64,000 bases of DNA from Clostridium swellfunianum. GTDB lineage: Bacteria; Bacillota; Clostridia; Clostridiales; Clostridiaceae. Below are positions 25,885 through 34,835 of the stretch, piece by piece; positions within the stretch are counted from its first letter, which is position 1; each line of letters begins with the position of its first letter. The position numbers and the translations under genes were made by a program. The DNA is taken from NCBI RefSeq assembly GCF_023656515.1, contig NZ_JAMOFV010000006.1, positions 1,713,243 through 1,777,242 on the forward strand. The letters are read 5' to 3'. The notes below the pieces were generated by a model that was given only the letters and a program-made list of their open reading frames with translations, had not been told where the DNA came from and did not search any database.

Positions 25885-26109
25885 ATGGATGAAGAACTAA
25901 TTGTTGAAGAGATGGCTGAAGCTTTAGAAAACAGTGGAGAGATAACTATGACTGGGGAGGAACTGGAGCTTTTTATTCAATCTATTGATGATAAGGAAGG
26001 TTATGCTTATGTAAGCAACACAAACAAGGAGTTTGAAGATGCCAGAGAAGCTATAGAATGGGCTGTGCTTCAATTTGATGGTGTAGAAAATATAGGAGAA
26101 TGGGAATAG
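25885..26109 (+). CDS. Hypothetical acidic 74-residue protein
   Basis: This small, strongly acidic protein begins MDEELIVEEMAEALENSG and ends DGVENIGEWE. No motif is recognised and it has no signal peptide. Support comes from the aaaggaga ribosome binding site, good codon use and a strong terminator directly after the stop. The net negative charge might suit a DNA-mimic or a partner for a basic protein, but that is only speculation. Confidence 0.55.
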   Translation: MDEELIVEEMAEALENSGEITMTGEELELFIQSIDDKEGYAYVSNTNKEFEDAREAIEWAVLQFDGVENIGEWE

Positions 26110-26111
26110 TA

Positions 26112-26146
26112 GAAAGTGGGATTTTGCTCCCACTTTTGATTTTTTC
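26112..26146 (+). terminator. Intrinsic terminator
   Basis: AAAGTGGGA and TCCCACTTT form a perfect nine-base stem around ttttgc, followed by tgattttttc. Confidence 0.85.
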
Positions 26147-26147
26147 A

Positions 26148-26202
26148 TTGACAAATAAATCAGATGCAAGTATAGTATATGTAGATGCAAATGATTTGCA
26201 TC
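26148..26202 (+). promoter_or_regulatory. Promoter and palindromic operator of the zinc-binding lipoprotein gene
   Basis: TTGACA (26148-26153), exactly 17 bases, then TATAGT (26171-26176). Seven bases further on is a perfect 9-1-9 palindrome, GATGCAAAT-g-ATTTGCATC (26184-26202), overlapping the expected transcription start. A half-site (gatgcaa) also lies in the spacer. This is a good candidate site for a metal-responsive Fur-family repressor such as Zur, but the sequence is not the Bacillus Zur consensus. Confidence 0.75.
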
Positions 26203-26225
26203 AGAACTGCATAAGGAGATAATAT

Positions 26226-27173
26226 ATGTTAAGAAAGTTTTTCACAGCAGCATTAATAGCTGTATTAACAATGGTGTTTACAGCCTGCGGAAACAGTTCC
26301 GCTGGAGAAGATAAAAGTACAATAAACAGCAAGGCAGCAGAAGGCAAGATATCTGTGGTAGTGTCTTTTAATCCATTAAGGGAGTTTGCTGAAGCTGTAG
26401 GCGGGGATAAAGTTGATGTTAGAGTTATAGTCCCTGAGGGAATGGAGCCACACGATTTCGAGCCAAAACCTAGAGATATGGAAAACATTATGAAAGCCAA
26501 GGTTTTTGTTTATAATGGTTTAGGCATGGAAGGCTGGACTGAGAAGACTCTTTCTGCAATTGAAAATAAAAACCTTCAAGTAGTTGATGCCTCCAAAGGG
26601 GCAGAACTTATAAAAACCAGCCACCAGGATGAGGAAGAAAGCAAGGAAGACAGCCATGAGCATGGGGATTTCGACCCGCACATTTGGCTTAGCTTGAAGG
26701 AAGCTAAAAACGAAGCTAAAAACATAAAGGAGGCTTTAATTAAAGCAGACCTTGAAAACAAGGACTACTACGAAAAGAACTATGAAGCTTTTGCATCAAA
26801 GCTGGATGCTCTTTATAATGAGTACAAAACAAAATTTGAGGGACTTTCAAATAAAAATTTTGTAACTGGTCACGCTGCTTTTGCATACCTTTGCAGGGAC
26901 TTTGGACTAAAGCAATCTAGTGTAGAGAGTGTATTTGCTGAAGGTGAACCTACTCCTCAAAAACTAAAGGAGCTTATTGATTTTGGTAAGGCAAACAATA
27001 TAAAGGTTATATTTATGGAGGAGCTTGCAAGTCCAGAAGTTTCTAAAACTATTGCAAACGAGGTAGGAGCTAAGGTTGAGAAGATATATACTATAGAAAG
27101 CAGAGAAGACAATAAGGACTATGTTCAAAGTATGAGAGATAATTTAGAGAAGATATATAGCAGCCTAAAATAG
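26226..27173 (+). CDS. Zinc ABC transporter substrate-binding lipoprotein
   Basis: This 315-residue protein of the ZnuA/AdcA class (PF01297) has an N-terminal lipoprotein signal with lipobox FTAC (C21). Metal ligands are seen as PHDFEP near residue 77 and DPHIWLS near 150, preceded by a His/Asp/Glu-rich loop (HQDEEESKEDSHEHGDFD), then GHAAFAYL near 213. It captures zinc outside the membrane for a ZnuBC importer. No ATPase or permease gene is adjacent, so the partners must be elsewhere. The palindromic operator upstream fits metal-dependent repression. Confidence 0.9.
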   Translation: MLRKFFTAALIAVLTMVFTACGNSSAGEDKSTINSKAAEGKISVVVSFNPLREFAEAVGGDKVDVRVIVPEGMEPHDFEPKPRDMENIMKAKVFVYNGLGMEGWTEKTLSAIENKNLQVVDASKGAELIKTSHQDEEESKEDSHEHGDFDPHIWLSLKEAKNEAKNIKEALIKADLENKDYYEKNYEAFASKLDALYNEYKTKFEGLSNKNFVTGHAAFAYLCRDFGLKQSSVESVFAEGEPTPQKLKELIDFGKANNIKVIFMEELASPEVSKTIANEVGAKVEKIYTIESREDNKDYVQSMRDNLEKIYSSLK

Positions 27174-27183
27174 GTATAAGTTG

Positions 27184-27220
27184 ACCCATAGCCTTAAAAT
27201 AATAAGGATATGGGTTTTTA
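27184..27220 (+). terminator. Intrinsic terminator
   Basis: ACCCATAGCCTT and AAGGATATGGGT pair with one mismatch around an aaaataat loop, followed by tttta. Confidence 0.75.
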
Positions 27221-27279
27221 TTGTTAAAATATTCTATTATAATAATTAGTAGAAGATTATGGAAAGGGGATATAAAGTA

Positions 27280-29085
27280 TTGAGAAATTCAAAGGAAATT
27301 TATGAAAAGAGAATGAGAAGCCTTGAAAAACTTACAAAAAGACAAAAGGACACTATTAATTTTATAAGTATGCTTAGACTAATTATATTTGCAGCTGGTA
27401 TTGGCTTTTCAATATATTTTTATATTTATAAAAAGTTTTATTTCTCCTGGAGCCTGATGGTTGTCACTCTTATTGCTTTTATTATTCTCATTTTTAAACA
27501 CAATGCAGTCATAGAGCGCAAAAGACTCACGGAAAAGCTGCTGGATATCAATAGTTATTCACTAAGAAGGTTAAAAGGAGAATGGAGGCAGTTCCAGGAT
27601 ACTGGAGAAGAATTTAAGAACCTAGAACATCCCTATTCTGATGATTTGGATGTATTTGGAAAAAGTTCTATATTTCAGTGGATAAACACTGCAGTTACTC
27701 CTATGGGCAGAAGAAGACTTAAGGAACTTTTAGCAAATCCAAGCTTAAATCTGCAGGATATAGTCTGCAGGCAGCAGGCTATTAAAGAACTGTCTGAAAG
27801 CATAGGCTTTAGACAAAGGCTTGAAGCTGAATGCGGAAGGATTCCCGCAGAAAATCAGAGTGTAGATGAGCTTATAACTTGGGCAGCGAAAGGAGAAAAA
27901 TTAGTAGATAAGCTTTATTTCAAGGCAGGACTTATTATACTTCCTGTATTTACAATAGCCTCAATCATATTTTATTTTATAAGACCCTCTATAGGCTATT
28001 CCCTTCCACTTGTATTTATAATGCTGGATTTAATAGCCTTAAAGCTTGGAGGAAAAATAAGAAGCGAGGCCTTAGACACTGCTTATAACTATAAAAAAAA
28101 TATAAGAGCTTACTATAAAGCCCTTAAGCAAATTGAAGATAAAAGGTTTAAAGCTCCTCTGCTTAAGGAAATTAAAGAAAAACTTACAAGTCCTGATAAT
28201 ATCAAAGCCTCTAGTGCTGTAACAAAGCTTATAAAAATTACAGACAGGATTTCTGATAGAAATAATTTTTTCAGTATTCTGCTAAATATTTTATTTTTAT
28301 GGGACTATCATCTTATAGTTAAGCTTGAAAGCTGGAAAAGAGCCTATGGCCATTCAGTAGAAGATTGGCTTAAATGCATAGGAGAATTTGAGGCTCTTAA
28401 TTCTTTAGCAATTATAGGGTTAGATAATCCATGCTGGACTAAGCCTGATTTTATAAGTGAAGGTCTTGAAATAAATGCAAAGGAACTGGCTCATCCGCTG
28501 CTGCCTGAAGGCAGAGTAAGCAACAGCGCAAAGCTGGGTGCGCCTCACAGTATAATTTTGATAACCGGCTCAAACATGTCAGGTAAAAGCACCTATTTAA
28601 GGACTATTGGAATAAATCTAATTTTGGCTTATGCAGGTGCTCCTGTATGTGCTAAAAACTTCAGCTGTTCAATAATGAATATATATACCTGCATGAGAAT
28701 CAGCGACAATTTAGAGAAAAATATTTCCTCTTTCTATGCAGAGATTATAAGAATTAAAGAAATAGTTAGTGCCGTTAATAAAGGGGAGCCTGTATTTTTT
28801 CTGCTAGACGAAATATTTAAGGGTACAAACTCAATTGACAGGCATCTAGGGGCAGAGACACTTATTAATAAGCTGAGCAAGGCGAACACCTTGGGACTTG
28901 TATCAACCCATGATTTAGAGCTTGGGGAGCTTGAAAATAAAAATTCTAAGATAAAGAACTATCATTTTCAAGAGCATTATAAAGATAATGAAATACAGTT
29001 TGATTACAAGCTTAAGGAAGGAGTATCCACTACCAGAAATGCAGTTTACCTGATGAAGCTGGCTGGCATAGAATTTGAAGATTAG
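27280..29085 (+). CDS. MutS-like ATPase with membrane anchors
   Basis: The 601-residue protein combines a C-terminal MutS ATPase domain with N-terminal membrane segments. Walker A is TGSNMSGKST near residue 428, Walker B FFLLDEIFKGTNS near 510, and THDLELGELE follows; a helical lever/clamp-like region precedes. Hydrophobic segments occur near residues 35-75 (two) and 210-255 (two). The mismatch-recognition and connector domains of MutS1 are absent. Similar short, membrane-linked MutS homologues occur in Firmicutes and Bacteroidetes without a known role. TTG 27280 is preferred (aaagggga ten bases upstream); ATG 27259 is the alternative. It stands alone. Confidence 0.85.
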   Translation: MRNSKEIYEKRMRSLEKLTKRQKDTINFISMLRLIIFAAGIGFSIYFYIYKKFYFSWSLMVVTLIAFIILIFKHNAVIERKRLTEKLLDINSYSLRRLKGEWRQFQDTGEEFKNLEHPYSDDLDVFGKSSIFQWINTAVTPMGRRRLKELLANPSLNLQDIVCRQQAIKELSESIGFRQRLEAECGRIPAENQSVDELITWAAKGEKLVDKLYFKAGLIILPVFTIASIIFYFIRPSIGYSLPLVFIMLDLIALKLGGKIRSEALDTAYNYKKNIRAYYKALKQIEDKRFKAPLLKEIKEKLTSPDNIKASSAVTKLIKITDRISDRNNFFSILLNILFLWDYHLIVKLESWKRAYGHSVEDWLKCIGEFEALNSLAIIGLDNPCWTKPDFISEGLEINAKELAHPLLPEGRVSNSAKLGAPHSIILITGSNMSGKSTYLRTIGINLILAYAGAPVCAKNFSCSIMNIYTCMRISDNLEKNISSFYAEIIRIKEIVSAVNKGEPVFFLLDEIFKGTNSIDRHLGAETLINKLSKANTLGLVSTHDLELGELENKNSKIKNYHFQEHYKDNEIQFDYKLKEGVSTTRNAVYLMKLAGIEFED

Positions 29086-29152
29086 AATATATTATATTAA
29101 AGCTGTTGGGGTACTAAGTATTAAATTAATACTATAAGTAAGGGGGAGTAAT

Positions 29153-29632
29153 ATGAGATACAAAATAAGACAAAGGATTTTCAGTTTCGGGGACAATTTT
29201 ACAATAAGAGATGAAGAGGATAATGCTCGTTTTGAAGTAAGGGGAAAGGTGTTTTCCTTTGGTGACAAGCTAAAAATTCATGATATATTAGGCAATGAAC
29301 TTGTATATATAGAGCAGGAGATGTTTCATCTTATGCCTAGGTTTAACATATACTTAGATGGAAATTATGCTGCCTCTGTAAAAAAGGAATTTAGTTTGTT
29401 CAGACCAAGTTTTACTATAGAAAGCAGCATGGGTAATTATACCATAGAAGGAGATATATTCTCTCATGAATTTGAAATATTAAACAATGGACGTCAGGTT
29501 GCTTATGTAAGCAAGGGCTGGTTTACGCTTTCAGATGTTTATGGAGCAGATATTGCAGATAGTGAAAATCAGGCTTTTATGCTGGCTATGGTAATAGTTA
29601 TAGATCAGATTCTTTATGATAAGAAGAAGTAA
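29153..29632 (+). CDS. LURP-one-related (YxjI-like) protein
   Basis: The 159-residue protein matches the LOR/tubby-like family (PF04525) found in YxjI. Its start MRYKIRQRIFSFGDNFTI and the repeated pattern R(G/I).(V/I)FSFGDK and GDIFSHEFEI reflect the repeated beta strands that build a closed barrel. The function in bacteria is unknown; plant homologues are linked to defence, and tubby-like scramblases bind phospholipids. The ribosome binding site aaggggg is good. It is followed by a terminator. Confidence 0.88.
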   Translation: MRYKIRQRIFSFGDNFTIRDEEDNARFEVRGKVFSFGDKLKIHDILGNELVYIEQEMFHLMPRFNIYLDGNYAASVKKEFSLFRPSFTIESSMGNYTIEGDIFSHEFEILNNGRQVAYVSKGWFTLSDVYGADIADSENQAFMLAMVIVIDQILYDKKK

Positions 29633-29636
29633 TTTT

Positions 29637-29662
29637 AAAGCAGCTCGTTGAGCTGTTTTTTA
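29637..29662 (+). terminator. Intrinsic terminator
   Basis: AAAGCAGCTC, gtt, GAGCTGTTTTTT: a short perfect stem followed by a T-run. Confidence 0.85.
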
Positions 29663-29675
29663 TGTTACCCATATA

Positions 29676-29704
29676 TTGACATATGTAACTAACGGGTATA
29701 AAAT
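29676..29704 (+). promoter_or_regulatory. Promoter of htpG
   Basis: TTGACA (29676-29681), 17 bases, TAAAAT (29699-29704). The region is flanked by ttaccc and gggta arms that could form an operator. No CIRCE element is present. Confidence 0.75.
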
Positions 29705-29746
29705 ATTCAATGGATAAAACATATGAAAAAAAGGAGGATTAATCTC

Positions 29747-31594
29747 ATGTATAAGGAAAATGGGAACATATCCATTCATACTGAAAATATTTTTCCTATA
29801 ATTAAAAAATGGTTGTATTCTGACAAGGACATTTTTGTTAGAGAGCTTATAAGCAACAGCAGCGATGCTATAAGCAAACTAAAAAGACTTGCTTCTATTG
29901 GAGAGGCAAAGATAGATGATAATACTAAATTTCAAATTAAAGTCCAGTTTAACAAGGATAACAACACTATTAAGTTTACAGACAACGGTATAGGAATGAC
30001 AGCTGAGGAAGTTAAAAAGTACATCAATCAGGTTGCATTTTCAGGAGCTGAGGACTTTTTAGCAAAATACAAGGACAAGATGGATGAGCAGAATCAGATA
30101 ATAGGACATTTTGGTCTTGGTTTTTACTCTGCTTTCATGGTAGCTGAGAAGGTTGAAATAGACACTTTGTCCTACCAGGAAGGTGCTGAAGCTGTTAAGT
30201 GGAGCTGTTCTGGAGGAACCGAGTATGAGATTGGAGAATCAGATAGAAAAGAAAGAGGAACCACAGTAACCTTGTTCCTTGACGAAGAAGGAAAAGAATT
30301 TTTAGATGAATTTAAGCTAAGAGAGATAATTGAAAAACACTGCTCCTTCCTTCCAACAGAAATATATCTTGAAGATGAAAAAGAAGAAAAAAAGGAAGAA
30401 AGAAAGCCTTTAAACGATACTCAACCCCTTTGGATGAAGAACCCAAAGGAGTGCACAGACGAAGAATACAAAGACTTCTATCAAAAGGTGTTCCGCGACT
30501 TTAAGGAGCCTTTATTCTGGATTCACTTAAATGTAGATTATCCGTTTAACTTAAAGGGAATTTTATATTTTCCTAAGTTAAAGCATGAGCTGGATGCAAG
30601 CGAAGGGCAAATTAAGCTTTACAACAATCAAGTGTTTGTTGCAGACAATATAAAGGAAATTATTCCTGAATTCCTGCTTTTATTAAAGGGAGTCATCGAC
30701 TGCGCTGATCTTCCTCTTAACGTTTCAAGAAGCTTTCTACAAAAGGATTCTAACGTTATAAAAATTTCAAAGCATATAACTAAAAAGGTTGCAGATAAGC
30801 TTACTGAAATGTTTAAGAAGGAAAGAGACAAATATAATTCCTTCTGGGAAGATATCAATGTATTTATCAAATATGGCTGTATGAGAGATGAGAGCTTTTA
30901 CGATAAGGTTAAGGATATAATAATCTTCAAGACCACAAATGGAGAATATCTAACTTTAAAGCAGTACCTTGAAAACAATAAGGAGAAGCATGAAAATAAG
31001 GTATTCTATGTGAACGATGAAAACCAGCAGGCTCAGTATATAAGAATGTTCAAGGAAAACAGCCTTGAGGCTATAATTTTAAATTCTGCAATAGACAGTC
31101 ACTTCATAAACTTCCTTGAGATGAAGGAGAACGGAGTGCAGTTTAACAGAATTGACTCTGATTTAACAGATGTGTTAAAGGATACAGCAGTTGGGCAGGA
31201 TGAAAATGCTTCAAAGGAATTAGAGCAAATCTTTAAGGCAAACTTAGATAACGACAAATTAAACATAAAGATTGAAAGCCTTAAGGCAACAAGAATTCCT
31301 GCAATAATGCTTCTTTCCGAGCATTCAAGAAGAATGCAGGAAATGAGCGCTATGTTTGGAGGCATGGATGTAAAGAACATGTTCCCAAATGAAGAAACCT
31401 TGGTTTTAAACAGAAATAGCGATTTAATAAATTCATTAATAGATATGAACCAGGATGAAAACAAAAAAGAAACAGCAAAGATGATCTGCGAGCACATCTA
31501 TGACTTAGCTTTAATAGGCAACAAGCAGCTTGACGCTGAAGCAATGGCTAAGTTTATTGAAAGAAGTAATAAAATACTTGAAAAGCTTGTGTAA
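29747..31594 (+). CDS. htpG: Chaperone protein HtpG (Hsp90)
   Basis: The 615-residue protein is a full HtpG. The N-terminal GHKL ATPase domain shows the Hsp90 start (FIRELISNSSDA-like REL ISNSSDA), the DNGIGMT nucleotide motif, and GHFGLGFYSAFMVA. The middle domain includes the catalytic Arg in LPLNVSRSFLQ, and the C-terminal dimerisation region ends near residue 610. Hsp90 helps late folding of client proteins under stress. The ATG at 29747 has AAGGAGG seven bases upstream. It is monocistronic with its own promoter and terminator. Confidence 0.95.
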   Translation: MYKENGNISIHTENIFPIIKKWLYSDKDIFVRELISNSSDAISKLKRLASIGEAKIDDNTKFQIKVQFNKDNNTIKFTDNGIGMTAEEVKKYINQVAFSGAEDFLAKYKDKMDEQNQIIGHFGLGFYSAFMVAEKVEIDTLSYQEGAEAVKWSCSGGTEYEIGESDRKERGTTVTLFLDEEGKEFLDEFKLREIIEKHCSFLPTEIYLEDEKEEKKEERKPLNDTQPLWMKNPKECTDEEYKDFYQKVFRDFKEPLFWIHLNVDYPFNLKGILYFPKLKHELDASEGQIKLYNNQVFVADNIKEIIPEFLLLLKGVIDCADLPLNVSRSFLQKDSNVIKISKHITKKVADKLTEMFKKERDKYNSFWEDINVFIKYGCMRDESFYDKVKDIIIFKTTNGEYLTLKQYLENNKEKHENKVFYVNDENQQAQYIRMFKENSLEAIILNSAIDSHFINFLEMKENGVQFNRIDSDLTDVLKDTAVGQDENASKELEQIFKANLDNDKLNIKIESLKATRIPAIMLLSEHSRRMQEMSAMFGGMDVKNMFPNEETLVLNRNSDLINSLIDMNQDENKKETAKMICEHIYDLALIGNKQLDAEAMAKFIERSNKILEKLV

Positions 31595-31600
31595 TCGTAA

Positions 31601-31642
31601 AGAACTAAGCACTATTTTCATATGCTTAGTTCTTTATTTTTG
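31601..31642 (+). terminator. Intrinsic terminator after htpG
   Basis: AGAACTAAGCA and TGCTTAGTTCT form a perfect eleven-base stem followed by ttattttt. Confidence 0.88.
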
Positions 31643-31734
31643 TATGTTAAATTTTTGAATTAACTATGGTAATATGATAAAGTCTATATTATACTATTAC
31701 CAAATAACAATATTATTTCATCGGGGTATAAGCT

Positions 31735-33078
31735 ATGAAGCTAGGGGCTTTAGTTGAAAAGGTTTATTTTGATTCAAATCCTTTACATAGGAAGGATTAC
31801 GAAAAGGGGAGAAAATTCTTTATTTTCGAGTGCTGCTTTGGAGTAGGGGTATACTCACTTACAAGCGGTGCATTTTTAGCAGGTCTTGCAAACTATATGG
31901 GAGCTACAGACGAGTTTAACGGTATAGTTGGAGCCATACCAGTTTTTGCGGGAGTTATTCAAATATTTTCAGGACTTGTTTTTGAGAAGATGGAAAGAAG
32001 AAAATTTTTAGTAAGCATGCTGTGCATAAGCTTTAGAATTCTTCTGGGATTGATGTTTTTTATCCCATTAGCTTTTGATAGTCAAAATGCAAGGCTTGCT
32101 GCGCTTGCTGGAACCTATGGAGTAGCGTATCTTTTGGCTTCCTTCAGTACTCCTCCAGCAAATAACTGGCTTGTTAGCTTAACGCCAGAGCATATAAGAG
32201 GAAAGTATTTAGCCAAAAGGGATGCTTATTCTTTAGCATTTTTAACTGCTATTACTCTTATTGTTGGAAAGGTTTTAGACATTTTTAAACAGGCTGGAAA
32301 TGAAAAAATGGGTTTTGTTTTTATGGGCTTTCTTGTTATGGCTATGGCTGTTTTAAACTTCTGCTCCATATCCTCTATAAAGGAGCCCAAAATGGAGGTT
32401 TCAAGGGTTCAGTTAAAGTTCAGGGACATATTTTTAAAGCCTCTTAGGGATTCAAAATTCAAGCTTATTATAGTGCTTTTCATACTGTGGAATATAGGGC
32501 TTCAAATTGCAGGTCCATTTTTTGCAGTATACATGGTAACAGGTATAAAGCTGAGCTACAGCTATATCATGCTTATGGGGGTTTTAAGCTCTATTGCAAG
32601 AATTATAACAGTTCCTTATTGGGGAAAGCTTGCAGACCATAAATCCTGGATAACCTGTACAAAGTACTCTTTAGGCATGCTTGGAATTATACATGCCTGC
32701 TGGCTGTTTGTTAACAATACCACAGCACCTGTTTTAGTGCCTTTCCTGCATGTACTAAGCGGTATTGCCTGGGGCGGTATTAATATGGCCATGTTTAATA
32801 TACAGTTTTTGTTTTCTCCAAAGGAAGGCAAAACTATATATCTTGGGGTAAATGCGGCTCTTGGAGGAGTGCTTGGATTTCTTAGCACCATAGTAGGCTC
32901 AATGATATTGGGTATGCTTCAAGGATTAAATTTCAATATAGGTTTTATAACCATTGGGAATATGCAGATAATATTTCTTATGTCCGGTATGCTGATTTTA
33001 GCAACTGCTCTTTATGCTCATGCATTTCTTAAGGACAATGTGCCAAAGAAGTTGGCTGCTGCAAAGGTTAATTGCTAA
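31735..33078 (+). CDS. MFS transporter
   Basis: The 447-residue protein has about 12 hydrophobic segments and the loop structure of the major facilitator superfamily. It starts with a cytoplasmic stretch (EKVYFDSNPLHRKDYEKGRK) and has a GKLADHKSWI loop near residue 300 that resembles the GxLaDrxGrk signature. The PE.IRGKYLAKRDAYSLAF sequence near 155 marks the central region. The substrate cannot be inferred. The gene stands alone and ends in a terminator. Confidence 0.8.
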   Translation: MKLGALVEKVYFDSNPLHRKDYEKGRKFFIFECCFGVGVYSLTSGAFLAGLANYMGATDEFNGIVGAIPVFAGVIQIFSGLVFEKMERRKFLVSMLCISFRILLGLMFFIPLAFDSQNARLAALAGTYGVAYLLASFSTPPANNWLVSLTPEHIRGKYLAKRDAYSLAFLTAITLIVGKVLDIFKQAGNEKMGFVFMGFLVMAMAVLNFCSISSIKEPKMEVSRVQLKFRDIFLKPLRDSKFKLIIVLFILWNIGLQIAGPFFAVYMVTGIKLSYSYIMLMGVLSSIARIITVPYWGKLADHKSWITCTKYSLGMLGIIHACWLFVNNTTAPVLVPFLHVLSGIAWGGINMAMFNIQFLFSPKEGKTIYLGVNAALGGVLGFLSTIVGSMILGMLQGLNFNIGFITIGNMQIIFLMSGMLILATALYAHAFLKDNVPKKLAAAKVNC

Positions 33079-33088
33079 TGTTTTTAAC

Positions 33089-33121
33089 AGGAGGCTGTAT
33101 TTTGATACAGTCTCTTTTTTC
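33089..33121 (+). terminator. Intrinsic terminator
   Basis: GGAGGCTGTA and TACAGTCTC pair around ttttga, followed by six T. Confidence 0.78.
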
Positions 33122-33226
33122 TTAATGCAACTGATAAAAAGTAGAAGGCTTAGTAAAAATATTGGTAATAAACTGAAAACTTAGGTATAATTAAAGTATC
33201 AAATTTAAGAAGTGGAGTGATGATTT

Positions 33227-34603
33227 GTGCTTGATGATAAAATTTTTAGTATGAAGGAAGATATAATAAGCAGTGTGCAGGATTCCATAAGAATAAAGAG
33301 CGTTCTTGATGAAGAAAAAGAGGGCATGCCTTTTGGAGAAGGTGTACATAAAGCTTTGGAGCACTGTTTGAGCCTTTCAGAAGCTCTTGGATTTAAAACT
33401 GTTAATGTGGACAATTATGTAGGCTATGCAGAATATGGACAAGGTGAAGAGATGGTAGCAGTTTTAGGTCACTTGGATGTAGTGCCAGAGGGAGACGGCT
33501 GGACTTATCCTCCTTATGCTGCTGAAATTCATGACGGCAAGATATTTGGAAGAGGAGCTATTGATGACAAAGGTCCAACTATAGGAGCTCTTTATGCTTT
33601 GAAGGCCATAAAGGAGTTAAATCTTCCTTTAAACAGAAGAATAAGAGTATTCTTTGGACTAAATGAGGAAACAGGCAGCAAATGTGTAAAACACTATGTT
33701 GATAATGCTGGAGAGCTTCCAGTATGCGGCTTTACTCCTGATGCTGAATATCCAATAATAAACGGTGAAAAAGGCATAGTTGGAGGCAAGTATAGGAGAA
33801 AGCTTAGGCAGCAGGGAGAAATAAAACTAAGCTCCATAAACGGAGGGATTGCTCCAAATGTAGTACCTGATTATGCAGAAGCGGTTATTACACTGCCTCA
33901 TAGTAAAATTGATGATATAAAGAAGGCATCAGAGGGTGTAGAAGAGATAAAACTTGAAGAGAAGGAAGATTCTCTTATAGTAAAAGCTTATGGAATTTCA
34001 GCCCACGGCAGCACGCCTGAGAAGGGTAAGAATGCTATATCTCATCTTTTATTATTCTTAGGTAAGCTAGGCTTTGAAGGAGATACAAAGGAATTCTTAG
34101 ATTTTATGAATAAATATATTGGGTTGTATTTAAATGGCGAAGGCCTGGATATTTATTTGGAGGATGAGATATCCGGCAAGCTTATATTTAATCTTGGAGT
34201 TATTTCAGGAAACAGCCAGGAAATAAACCTGCAAATAAACATGAGATATCCAGTGACCAAAAAATATGAAGACTTTATAGATACCTTTAAAGAAAAAATG
34301 AGTCTTGGAAAGTTAGAGGAAATATATTTAGGTTATAAGGGCAGCTTGTATGTTTCTCCAGAAACTGAATTTATCAAGAAGCTGCAAAAGGTTTATGAGG
34401 AAAAGACAAAGGATAAGGCAGAACTAATATCCATAGGTGGTGGAACCTATGCTAAGGCTATGCCTAATGTAGTAGCCTTTGGACCAATTTTTAAGGGCGA
34501 GCTCCTAGTAGAGCATAAGCCTGATGAATTTATAGCAATTGACTCCTTGATAAAGAATGTACAGATTATGGCTGCTGCTATGTATGAACTGGCCAGAGAT
34601 TAA
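33227..34603 (+). CDS. pepV: Sapep/PepV family M20 metallopeptidase (dipeptidase)
   Basis: The 458-residue protein is an M20 peptidase of the PepV/Sapep type. Metal ligands are visible as LGHLDVVPEGDGW (His ~83), GRGAIDDKGPT (bridging Asp ~118), the catalytic Glu pair NEETGSKC (~153), FTPDAEYP (Asp ~177), and the C-terminal VEHKPDEF (His ~437). It cleaves dipeptides with an unblocked N-terminus in the cytoplasm. The start is GTG 33227 with ggagtga seven bases upstream. It is transcribed alone. Confidence 0.9.
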   Translation: MLDDKIFSMKEDIISSVQDSIRIKSVLDEEKEGMPFGEGVHKALEHCLSLSEALGFKTVNVDNYVGYAEYGQGEEMVAVLGHLDVVPEGDGWTYPPYAAEIHDGKIFGRGAIDDKGPTIGALYALKAIKELNLPLNRRIRVFFGLNEETGSKCVKHYVDNAGELPVCGFTPDAEYPIINGEKGIVGGKYRRKLRQQGEIKLSSINGGIAPNVVPDYAEAVITLPHSKIDDIKKASEGVEEIKLEEKEDSLIVKAYGISAHGSTPEKGKNAISHLLLFLGKLGFEGDTKEFLDFMNKYIGLYLNGEGLDIYLEDEISGKLIFNLGVISGNSQEINLQINMRYPVTKKYEDFIDTFKEKMSLGKLEEIYLGYKGSLYVSPETEFIKKLQKVYEEKTKDKAELISIGGGTYAKAMPNVVAFGPIFKGELLVEHKPDEFIAIDSLIKNVQIMAAAMYELARD

Positions 34604-34628
34604 GCACATTAATAATTAAAGCTAAATG

Positions 34629-34790
34629 AAACAAAAATCCCTGGATATGTAGACTTTCACGCTTATCATAAAAATAATCATTAGTCCATGGATTTTCTTA
34701 TTGCTAGAGCAATTCAACCATATTACTTAACAGAGCTAAAAATTAAAAAGTTAACTTTTTTCTGCGTTAAGGAAATATGTCTTGGAGATA
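34629..34790. repeat. Palindrome and degenerate family-2 repeat
   Basis: In the 232-base gap between pepV and the DUF89 gene, AAAATCC.TGGA (34631) and TCCATGGATTTT (34683) form a long hairpin that may act as terminator. About 50 bases later aaaaagttaacttttttctgcg (34747) resembles the right half of the repeat at 57175-57262 and appears to be a deletion derivative. Confidence 0.4.
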
Positions 34791-34835
34791 ACAAAATTAC
34801 TTTTATCTTTTGAGGGTGGAAAGGGCTGATAATAA

